Source: Salinimonas lutimaris
Lineage (GTDB): Bacteria > Pseudomonadota > Gammaproteobacteria > Enterobacterales > Alteromonadaceae
Length of the DNA: 64,000 nucleotides
Assembly: GCF_005222225.1 (NCBI RefSeq)
Contig: NZ_CP036536.1
Span: forward strand, 644,001-708,000
Direction of reading: 5' to 3'
Shown: positions 1-7,129 of the stretch, in pieces
Position numbering within the stretch: position 1 is the first letter of the stretch
How the letters are laid out: each line of letters starts with the position of its first letter
The notes under the pieces: model-generated
What the model was told of the DNA's origin: nothing
Seen by the model: the letters and a program-made list of their open reading frames with translations, nothing else
Databases searched by the model: none
Translations under genes and position numbers: made by a program

Positions 1-190
1 ACTGAGCAAACTGGGCATTAGCGCAGAGCAGGCGGTGTCGGTAGAAGATACCATGTATGGTATGCAGGCATCGATCAGCGCACATATCCCGTGCGTGGTA
101 ATACCCACTCCCAACTCCGCCGAACACGACTTCACAGGCGCAGCGGCCAGATATGACAGCCTGACTCAGTGGGTACAGGCTGAACTCTAG
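1..190 (+). CDS. HAD-superfamily hydrolase, C-terminal end (partial)
   Basis: This is the last 62 residues of a reading frame entering from the left edge (codons in phase from base 2, stop TAG 188-190). The segment VEDTMYGMQAS fits the late HAD motif, where an acidic residue binds magnesium and is followed by G-x-x-A, then a hydrophobic strand ending in VIPTP. That pattern is typical of the phosphoglycolate phosphatase / beta-phosphoglucomutase-like subgroup, which are soluble phosphatases or phosphomutases. The catalytic aspartate and cap domain lie outside the window, so the substrate cannot be guessed. Confidence 0.75.
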   Translation, partial: LSKLGISAEQAVSVEDTMYGMQASISAHIPCVVIPTPNSAEHDFTGAAARYDSLTQWVQAEL

Positions 191-337
191 GCCTGCTTTT
201 TGCTAAACCGTTTAAACCGGTGGTGGCAGGTGGCCCGGACTGACTGGTCATAACACGAAAATCCGGGCGAAAATCCATTGAAATTCATAAAAAGTTAGCA
301 AAAAATAGCGTGAGTAGAAAAATAGGATGAGTGCAGC

Positions 338-1636
338 TTGTCATTGTTAAAAATCGTCGGGACAGTGATAGCAAGCTGTCTGTTAATCATTATGCTGCTT
401 GTGGTGCTGGCTATCGACAGTGAACCGACTGTGGACTCCCGGGCTGCCGAGCAGATCTCCGATGCGGATACGGTCAAACGGTTATTAGAGCAGATTCAAC
501 AAAGCGTGGATGACCGGTTCAATGAACATGTTATCAAAGTCTCAGAGTCTCAGGTGGCCAGTCTGGTTGGATTTATGCAGCGGGCTGCCCCGTATTTTAA
601 AGGTAATGTGAGCATTACTGATGAGCAGGGCACACTGGAAGCCAGTATTGCGGTACCGGTGTTATGGGGAAAAGGCTATATCAATGCTAATTTGCAAATT
701 CTGCCTGATGACAAGCTTAATGTCGGCCATTTAAAAATTGGCAGCCTGACTATTCCAGGGCCGATAGCGGTTAGTCTGGGCGAATGGATCATCAATACCT
801 ATACCGACAGTAATATTGGCTCACAGGCGAAACATCAGATTGCCCGGGTCAGTATGACGCCCTCGTCGGTGGCGGTGACCATTCGCCCGATGGATGGTTT
901 TTTACGTAGCCTGAATGATGTCAGGGCGGGTCTTGGGGCGACAGAGCCCGACCAGCTGACCGAGCGCACGGCGTATTATCTGCGGTATATCGCCGGGCGG
1001 GACATTGCACTGGACCGCAAATCCCATTCTATTAGCGATTATCTGCGTCTGATTATGGCCCGGGCCCGTGAGCAAAGTCAGTCACCGGAAGATGCGGTTG
1101 CCCATAATAAAGCGGCGATTCTGGCGCTGGCTGTATTTTTAGGGCATCACCGGGTGGCCAACCTGGTGGGCGATGTCCAGCCGGATGTTGAGCACGCGCT
1201 GAAGCCGGCAGCACCGGCGACCTTGCGAGGCCGTTCGGATTTAGCCAAACATTTTATTATTTCAGCGGCGATCAAAATGTTGTCGGAGCAAAGTGTGACC
1301 TTCGCCATTGGTGAGTTTAAAGAGCTGATGGACCGGGGCATGGGCGGCAGTGGTTACAGTTTCATTGATCTGACTGCTGACTTAGCCGGCGTCGAGCTGG
1401 GTAAGGTGCTGGGCGATCCACAAACTGCACTGAGTGCACAGGATGAGCTGGCCAGAGTGTTTGATGAGTCGGTGTATATGCCAGATATTGATGGTCTGAT
1501 TGAAGGGCTGAGTAAGCAGGAGTTCACTACCCGTTACGATAAGGTGGACAGTGATGCTTATTTAGAAGAAGTTGCGCGAATTAAAGCCCGGCTGGCGCAA
1601 ATCCCTTTGTACCAGCATCTGGAACAGGGCGACTGA
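338..1636 (+). CDS. Uncharacterised membrane-anchored protein
   Basis: I do not recognise this 432-residue protein. It begins with a short positive stretch and one hydrophobic helix (about residues 5-27), so it is probably tethered to the inner membrane with a large periplasmic part. The start is a TTG. A purine-rich AGGATGA lies just upstream, and no in-frame ATG is near. The remainder is soluble, mixed alpha/beta in the first half (about 60-200) and helical after that, without obvious motifs. Its stop codon is directly adjacent to the stop of the convergent gene at 1637. Confidence 0.7.
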   Translation: MSLLKIVGTVIASCLLIIMLLVVLAIDSEPTVDSRAAEQISDADTVKRLLEQIQQSVDDRFNEHVIKVSESQVASLVGFMQRAAPYFKGNVSITDEQGTLEASIAVPVLWGKGYINANLQILPDDKLNVGHLKIGSLTIPGPIAVSLGEWIINTYTDSNIGSQAKHQIARVSMTPSSVAVTIRPMDGFLRSLNDVRAGLGATEPDQLTERTAYYLRYIAGRDIALDRKSHSISDYLRLIMARAREQSQSPEDAVAHNKAAILALAVFLGHHRVANLVGDVQPDVEHALKPAAPATLRGRSDLAKHFIISAAIKMLSEQSVTFAIGEFKELMDRGMGGSGYSFIDLTADLAGVELGKVLGDPQTALSAQDELARVFDESVYMPDIDGLIEGLSKQEFTTRYDKVDSDAYLEEVARIKARLAQIPLYQHLEQGD

Positions 1637-1960
1637 TCAGGTCGCCTGCTTTAATTTGCCCAGCGTTTCCAGCATCAGCTGAATTTTATTAACCAGGCCT
1701 GGCAGGGCGGCTTTAGCCTGTTCCTCGTCCTGCTCTTTAAGCGCCTGCCAGTCTTCAGTGATCTCCTGAACATACGGCGTAAACCGTTTAGACTGGGTGC
1801 GAAACCCACTGCCATCGGCAAAGATCGCCGAGAATTTGCCCTGCTGATTCTGTTGCAGCGCGTTAAGTTTATTGTCTGCATCCACCGCCTTACGATAAAG
1901 GGTCTGGATGGTTTCCTGAAGTTGGTCGTGAACCGCTTGCATGGCGTCGTTTCCCATCAT
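1637..1960 (-). CDS. Small helical protein of unknown function
   Basis: This 107-residue protein is hydrophilic and almost entirely helix-forming, rich in Gln, Lys and Glu, with no signal peptide or membrane segment. A central stretch (about residues 43-66: FSAIFADGSGF, then KRFTPYVQEI) is probably its conserved core. It looks like a cytoplasmic coiled-coil or helical-bundle protein. It stands alone on the minus strand, convergent with the membrane protein on its 3' side. The size and helicity faintly resemble PriC, but it is shorter and I would not assign that. Confidence 0.6.
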   Translation of the reverse strand: MMGNDAMQAVHDQLQETIQTLYRKAVDADNKLNALQQNQQGKFSAIFADGSGFRTQSKRFTPYVQEITEDWQALKEQDEEQAKAALPGLVNKIQLMLETLGKLKQAT

Positions 1961-2053
1961 TGTCTAAAGTTAACGTGTGCATAGCCGATAACCTGAAAAG
2001 CGGGCAATTCTGCCTGCTTTTTGGCTTTGCGACAAGTCACAGAGGAACAGGGT

Positions 2054-2245
2054 ATGAATATACAAGGCTACAGTGCCTCTGCAACATCGGGTACTGCACT
2101 GGAGTTGGTCTCACTGAAGATGGCCAAAGACCAGCAAGAGCAGCAGGGTCAGGCAGCTATTCAACTGCTGGAGTCTGCCGCTGATGTGCCTCGCCCAACA
2201 TCCGCTAACCCCGCGCTGGGTGGTACTATCGATACCTTTGCCTGA
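2054..2245 (+). CDS. YjfB-like putative motility protein
   Basis: This short 63-residue protein starts at the ATG at 2054, which has a GAGGA ribosome site about 7 bases upstream. It begins with a few polar residues, then a helix (ALELVSLKMAKDQQEQQGQA) and a Pro/Gly-rich end (NPALGGTIDTFA). Size, the L-K-x-A-x-D-Q helix and the tail match the YjfB family (annotated 'putative motility protein', function unknown). In-frame codons upstream to 2021 are open but lack a better start. It ends two bases before the convergent epmB stop. Confidence 0.6.
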   Translation: MNIQGYSASATSGTALELVSLKMAKDQQEQQGQAAIQLLESAADVPRPTSANPALGGTIDTFA

Positions 2246-2247
2246 GA

Positions 2248-3273
2248 TTACGGATGTAAGCGTAAGTCGATCGGCGTCTTGCCAGGCTGGCCACCAATTT
2301 CTCTGGTGAGTTTGGGAACCAGAAAACCTGGCAGGCGTTTTATCATACCAGCCATGATGTCACGGGCTGTATCGTCGCTGATATCAAAGTGCGCTGCACC
2401 CTGTACTTTGTCCAGTACAAATAAATAATACGGCAAAATACCGGCATCAAACAGGGCTTCGCTCAATGCCACCTGCGCGTCGGCTGAATCATTGACCCCT
2501 TTTAACAACACGCCCTGATTAAGCAGAGTCACGCCTTGCTGACGCAACGTCTGTAACCGGGCTTTAAGCGCGGGACTGACTTCATTAGCGTGGTTAATAT
2601 GTAATACCAGCACCGTATTCAGACGGGTGTTGCTGATCCAGTCGGTAAATGCCTTATCAATACGTTCAGGCAATACCACCGGCAAGCGTGAATGAATGCG
2701 TAGCCGGGTTAGCTGGGGTAATGCTTCTAGCTGCCCGGTCAGCCACTGTAAAAAATCATCTTTGGCCATCAGGGGATCGCCCCCCGAATAAATCACTTCA
2801 TTGATTTGCGGATGCTGTTTGATGTATTCGATAGCTTCCAGCCACTGGGTTTTACTCACTGCATTGTCGGCATAGGGGAAGTGACGGCGAAAGCAGTACC
2901 GGCAGTTGACCGCGCAGCCGGTGCGTACAATAAACAGCACCCGGCTGTCGTACTTATGCAGCAAACCTTTGGCAGCAGTATCATGTTCTTCCAGCGGGTC
3001 GGTGGTATAGCCGGGCTGCACAATAAATTCGTCTGTCATTGGCATAATCTGGCGCAACAGTGGGTCGTGCCAGTTTCCTTTTTCCATCAAATCGACAAAA
3101 TGCCGGGGGACACGTAGCGGGAATAAAGTACGTGCTTTGCCGTGTGCAGCAAGGGCTTCGCTATCCAGTTGCAAGTAATCCAGAAGTTTTTTCGGGTCAG
3201 TGAAACTTAAAGCTAACTCTTTTTGCCAGTTATGCTCTACAGACACCGTATTTTTAGGTATTATTTGCGCCAC
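2248..3273 (-). CDS. epmB: EF-P beta-lysylation protein EpmB (lysine 2,3-aminomutase)
   Basis: EpmB is a radical-SAM, PLP-dependent aminomutase that converts (S)-alpha-lysine to (R)-beta-lysine, the substrate EpmA attaches to elongation factor P. The 341-residue protein has the radical-SAM cluster motif C120-x3-C124-x2-C127 (CAVNCRYC) and the G-G-D-P-L segment (YSGGDPLM) typical of the family. The length matches E. coli YjeK. The start is a GTG. It is divergent from efp with only 36 bases between the two starts, so both promoters must lie in or across the neighbouring coding ends. Confidence 0.95.
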   Translation of the reverse strand: MAQIIPKNTVSVEHNWQKELALSFTDPKKLLDYLQLDSEALAAHGKARTLFPLRVPRHFVDLMEKGNWHDPLLRQIMPMTDEFIVQPGYTTDPLEEHDTAAKGLLHKYDSRVLFIVRTGCAVNCRYCFRRHFPYADNAVSKTQWLEAIEYIKQHPQINEVIYSGGDPLMAKDDFLQWLTGQLEALPQLTRLRIHSRLPVVLPERIDKAFTDWISNTRLNTVLVLHINHANEVSPALKARLQTLRQQGVTLLNQGVLLKGVNDSADAQVALSEALFDAGILPYYLFVLDKVQGAAHFDISDDTARDIMAGMIKRLPGFLVPKLTREIGGQPGKTPIDLRLHP

Positions 3274-3309
3274 TTTGTTTTTTACACCTTATGTTTTAGC
3301 AGAGGATTT

Positions 3310-3879
3310 ATGGCTAATTACAGCACCAATGAATTCAAAGGCGGCCTGAAAATTATGTTGGACGGCGAGCCTTGTAACATTCTGGAAAACGAATACGTAA
3401 AACCAGGAAAAGGTCAGGCGTTCAACCGCGTTAAAATTCGCAAACTGATTTCCGGTAAAGTTCTGGAAAAAACCTTTCGTTCAGGCGAGTCAGTTGAAGG
3501 CGCTGATGTGCTGGACACCGAGCTGGCGTACCTGTACACAGACGGCGAATTCTACCACTTTATGAACAATGATACATTCGAACAAATCGCAGCTGAAGAA
3601 AAAGCGGTTGGCGATACGGTTAAGTGGCTGAAAGAAAATGATGTGTGCACTATCACACTGTGGAACGGTAAGCCCATCACCGTGACTCCGCCTAACTTTG
3701 TTGAGCTGGAAATCACGGAAACTGATCCTGGTCTGAAAGGCGACACAGCGGGCACGGGCGGTAAGCCTGCTACACTGAGCACTGGCGCAGTGGTACGTGT
3801 ACCTTTATTTGTGCAAACCGGCGAAGTCATTCGCGTAGACACCCGTTCAGGTGAATACGTGTCACGGGCACAAAAATAA
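3310..3879 (+). CDS. efp: Elongation factor P
   Basis: EF-P binds ribosomes stalled on polyproline stretches and promotes peptide-bond formation. The ATG at 3310 has an AGAGGA ribosome site and gives 189 residues, one more than the E. coli protein. An in-frame upstream extension to 3223 would overlap epmB and is rejected. The modified lysine is present as K34 in the loop KPGKGQAF, consistent with beta-lysylation by the two flanking enzymes. The three beta-barrel domains are complete; the C-terminal signature region ([20 protein letters not shown]) is intact. Confidence 0.98.
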   Translation: MANYSTNEFKGGLKIMLDGEPCNILENEYVKPGKGQAFNRVKIRKLISGKVLEKTFRSGESVEGADVLDTELAYLYTDGEFYHFMNNDTFEQIAAEEKAVGDTVKWLKENDVCTITLWNGKPITVTPPNFVELEITETDPGLKGDTAGTGGKPATLSTGAVVRVPLFVQTGEVIRVDTRSGEYVSRAQK

Positions 3880-3897
3880 GCAGTAAGCTGCTCTTTT

Positions 3898-3920
3898 CGG
3901 CAGCAGTGTCGCTGCTGCCG
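3898..3920 (+). terminator. Hairpin after efp, possible terminator
   Basis: A 9-bp G+C-rich perfect stem (3898-3906 with 3912-3920, five-base loop) follows the efp stop by 19 bases. The downstream sequence is C-rich then TTTAA, without a clean T run, so it may be a partial terminator before epmA rather than a full stop. Confidence 0.45.
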
Positions 3921-3960
3921 GACTCCCCCCTTTAATTCCTGATTCAGTATACTTTGTATT

Positions 3961-4932
3961 ATGCAGACTCAATGGCAACCCACCGCGACCAACCAGGCTC
4001 GCCGGGCCCGTGCGGCATTGCTGCGCGATATTCGTGAATTTTTTTATCAGCGTGATGTGCTGGAAGTCGACACGCCCCTGTTAAGTCACGGTACGGTGAC
4101 CGATGTTCATCTGGCTGCTTTTCGCACGGATTTTGCTCACAGTGTTACCGGTAAGCCGGAGTCATTGTATTTGCAAACTTCACCGGAATACGCCATGAAG
4201 CGCCTGCTATGCGCCCAGAGCGGTCCGGTTTATCAAATCTGTAAAGCCTTCAGGCATGAAGGGGAAGGCCGCTGGCATAATCCGGAGTTCACTATGCTGG
4301 AGTGGTACCGGCCAGGATTTACGCATATTGAGCTAATGCAGGAAATGGATGAGTTGCTGCAACTGACCCTGAATACCGCACCGGCTGATATCATGACCTA
4401 CCAGCAGGCGATGCAACAGTATTGTCACCTGGACCCGCTGACCACCGATGTATCTGCACTGTGTCAGGCGCTGAACCGGTTTAATATTGATATTGATGAT
4501 GCACACACCTTAAGTGTGGATGACTTACTGCAACTGCTTTTCAGTTTTGTGGTAGAGCCAGCGATTGGTCAGCAGCAGCCATGTTTTATTCATGGCTTTC
4601 CGGCTTCACAGGCTGCTCTGGCTAAGTTGAATCGCACCGATCCGCGCACTGCTGACCGGTTTGAGGTGTATTACCGGGGCGCGGAGCTGGCAAATGGGTT
4701 TTACGAGCTTAGCGATGCTAATGAACAGCGACAACGCTTTGTTCATGACAATGAATTGCGCGCCCGGATGAATTACCCGCAACTGCCGGTGGACGAGCAT
4801 TTGCTTAGCGCACTGGCGCAGGGGTTGCCAGACTGCGCCGGTGTCGCGCTGGGAATAGACCGCTTGCTGATGTTACAAACCGGAGCGACGCATATTGAGC
4901 AGGTGCTTAACTTTCCGGTCAGCCGGGCCTGA
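3961..4932 (+). CDS. epmA: EF-P lysyltransferase EpmA (GenX/PoxA)
   Basis: EpmA is a truncated class-II lysyl-tRNA-synthetase paralogue that adenylates beta-lysine and transfers it to K34 of EF-P. The protein has 323 residues, close to E. coli EpmA (325), and lacks the tRNA anticodon-binding domain. Class-II motifs are visible: motif 1 near residues 36-50 (VDTPLLSHGTVTDVHL), motif 2 near 98-115 (FRHEGEGRWHNPEFTMLEW), and motif 3 near the end (GVALGIDRLLML). It lies 81 bases after efp in the same direction and may share its transcript. Confidence 0.97.
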   Translation: MQTQWQPTATNQARRARAALLRDIREFFYQRDVLEVDTPLLSHGTVTDVHLAAFRTDFAHSVTGKPESLYLQTSPEYAMKRLLCAQSGPVYQICKAFRHEGEGRWHNPEFTMLEWYRPGFTHIELMQEMDELLQLTLNTAPADIMTYQQAMQQYCHLDPLTTDVSALCQALNRFNIDIDDAHTLSVDDLLQLLFSFVVEPAIGQQQPCFIHGFPASQAALAKLNRTDPRTADRFEVYYRGAELANGFYELSDANEQRQRFVHDNELRARMNYPQLPVDEHLLSALAQGLPDCAGVALGIDRLLMLQTGATHIEQVLNFPVSRA

Positions 4933-4941
4933 ATAGACTAT

Positions 4942-6885
4942 TTAGTGTCGGGGTGCAGACAGCTGATAAGATGCCGGTGATGTTGCCATGGTGCCGCCGG
5001 ACTGGCTACTTTCTATATAGCAGCCCCGACCCTTGTCCTTGGCAGTGTACAGCAGCTCATCACACTGTTTGACCAGTGCAGCCAGATTATCCGGCGCACT
5101 GATGTGAATCAGCCCGGCAGAAAAGCCGCATCCGCGAATATCCGGGTAGCTTTCAATGCGCAGCGATGCGGCCTGTTTAAGTAGTCTGTCCATCATTTGT
5201 CTGGCCTGCCCAGGGGCGGTAGAAGGCAGGCACAGAATAAACTCTTCCCCACCAAACCGGCCAAACACATCGCAGCTGCGGATAGTGTCCTGTACCATCT
5301 GACAAAATGTTATCAATACCTGATCGCCGGCGTCATGGCCAAATGCATCATTAATTTTCTTAAAATGGTCTAAATCCAGTAACGACACCGACATAGGATA
5401 TTTATGCCGGCTGGACCGTGATAGTTCGGTATGGATAAGCTCACTGGCGGCCCGCCGACTTAGCACACCGGTCAGGCTATCATACCGGGCCAATTGACTG
5501 AGCTGTCGTTTTTGCTGCGCCTGACGGTAAAACAAAAAAATGGTGGTGAGCATTAGCAGGGCGCCGGCCAGACACGCTGTCAGTAGCCACCGGTTGATGT
5601 TTTGTTCTTTATGAAGCTGGTGTTGGGTGCGTCGCTGACTGTCCTGCAACAGTGTCATACGTCGTTCGGCCAGCGTATTAATATAGTAATCAGAGCGTAC
5701 CAACGGCGGTAAAGTCGTGCCAAGAGGCGTGCCGGATGCCACTGTTTTGACTTTCAGTAAGGTTTCAAATGCAGTGTCTGTCTGTCCTTGTTGATACAGC
5801 AATAAGGCGTGGCTGTGCTGCAGGCGGTTAGCCAGCTGTGGCCACTGGGGAAAGCCGGACAATATCTGGGTAAGCCGGACTATTTCGCTGCTGGCCAGTG
5901 ACAGCTGCCCGGTAAAAATCAGGGCATTGAGCCTGACCAGCTGAACTGAAACTCCGTCATAACTCTCAGCAATATCAATCCACACAGGTGCGCTGGCCTG
6001 ATATAAAGCCAGCAGGTCAGAATACTGCTTCTGGGTATCCAGCTGACGCATCTGCAACTCCAGCGCATAAACAAAAGAGTGGATATCCTGACTATCCAGC
6101 GCCAGCGTCTTGTACTGCTCGTTAAGAGTATTAAAGCGGTGGTTATCACCACGTTGTAATGCATTATGACGCAGGCAGTCCAGCGCCAGTAACTGCATTC
6201 TGGCGGCAACATTATGATGCAGCTGGCTTATTGCCTCGTAACTGCGCCGACACAGTAATTCGGCTGTGTCAGTCTGGCCCAGCTGGCTAAGAATATGACC
6301 AGTGCGCAGCTCAATATGCTCAAAAAAACCTTCGCCGTAATACACTTTATTTTCCAGCAGCGGGACCTCGTCGATAAGTGCTGAGAACTCATTTAAGGCA
6401 TCATCCAGATAATGCAGACGATATAAAAATACCCCTCGGGTGGCGCGGGCATCCCTGTATAAACTGAGATCGGCGGTCTGAGCGAAGGTCTCAATACGTT
6501 CGAGTCGGGCCAGGGCGTCTTTCCAGTGCGCGGCGACGGCCTGGTTATACGCGACCAGCAACTCATGGCGGTAGAACAAAACTGGCGCATTGTGTTTCAA
6601 CCAGTTCTTATCCACTTCGTCCAGTACATTGTAGGGTTCAAAGCCGGTGGGGTGATGAATCTGTGATTGCAGAAGGACCTGATAAAAGCGACTAAGAGGT
6701 GAGCGTTTGGTGAGTGTCCGGGTTTGGGCGATGGCCTGCTTCAAAGTAGCGCGGTTGGTATGTACCTGCTGCTGGATTGCCGCATAGTCAGCGTAATAAT
6801 CCTGCGGGTCTGCCTCCCTGGCATGGGCATACAGCGGGTATAAACAAAGCGCGAAAGCTGCTGCGCGAAAATACATGGCGTCCAT
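4942..6885 (-). CDS. Membrane diguanylate cyclase with periplasmic helical-repeat sensor
   Basis: The 647-residue protein starts with a signal-like segment (MYFRAAAFALCLYPLYAHA). A long helical, TPR-like region follows (about 25-425), probably periplasmic. There is one transmembrane helix at about 431-452, then a GGDEF domain (about 465-625) with an intact GGEEF active site at 545-549. It should make cyclic di-GMP from two GTP in response to an external or envelope signal. An RxxD inhibitory site is not evident just before the active loop. No phosphodiesterase domain is attached. It is convergent with epmA with only nine bases between stops. Confidence 0.88.
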   Translation of the reverse strand: MDAMYFRAAAFALCLYPLYAHAREADPQDYYADYAAIQQQVHTNRATLKQAIAQTRTLTKRSPLSRFYQVLLQSQIHHPTGFEPYNVLDEVDKNWLKHNAPVLFYRHELLVAYNQAVAAHWKDALARLERIETFAQTADLSLYRDARATRGVFLYRLHYLDDALNEFSALIDEVPLLENKVYYGEGFFEHIELRTGHILSQLGQTDTAELLCRRSYEAISQLHHNVAARMQLLALDCLRHNALQRGDNHRFNTLNEQYKTLALDSQDIHSFVYALELQMRQLDTQKQYSDLLALYQASAPVWIDIAESYDGVSVQLVRLNALIFTGQLSLASSEIVRLTQILSGFPQWPQLANRLQHSHALLLYQQGQTDTAFETLLKVKTVASGTPLGTTLPPLVRSDYYINTLAERRMTLLQDSQRRTQHQLHKEQNINRWLLTACLAGALLMLTTIFLFYRQAQQKRQLSQLARYDSLTGVLSRRAASELIHTELSRSSRHKYPMSVSLLDLDHFKKINDAFGHDAGDQVLITFCQMVQDTIRSCDVFGRFGGEEFILCLPSTAPGQARQMMDRLLKQAASLRIESYPDIRGCGFSAGLIHISAPDNLAALVKQCDELLYTAKDKGRGCYIESSQSGGTMATSPASYQLSAPRH

Positions 6886-7056
6886 TTCCTTATGTTGCCA
6901 ATGTTACAAAGCGCGTAGATAAGACAGGACACGCTAATATTGAACACAAAATATACCATGTCAGGCTGAGGCACAATCGTAATTAATACATTTTGTTTAT
7001 TTATTGAAAGTTCCGTTTATTTCGGTCAATGGCCAAAAATGAGGGACTGTCGGTCG

Positions 7057-7101
7057 TTGACATTTTGGGTGTACAACCGGAGAATGTTATAACGTAACGA
7101 T
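7057..7101 (+). promoter_or_regulatory. Promoter with overlapping Zur-like box
   Basis: A perfect -35 hexamer TTGACA (7057-7062) sits 17 bases before GAGAAT (7080-7085, four of six for -10). A Zur-like operator overlaps the -10: bases 7083-7101 carry the full left half AATGTTATA, a one-base centre, and a right half CGTAACGAT that keeps five of nine consensus positions. Placement over the -10 fits repression when zinc is plentiful. A Fur-like core ATGATAATCA (7104-7113) is adjacent, so iron control cannot be excluded. Confidence 0.5.
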
Positions 7102-7129
7102 AAATGATAATCAGAAGTACGGAATAACT

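Noticed and set aside
3223-3309. Upstream in-frame extension of efp
   Set aside because: It overlaps the epmB start, and the ATG at 3310 has AGAGGA and yields the normal EF-P length with K34 in place.
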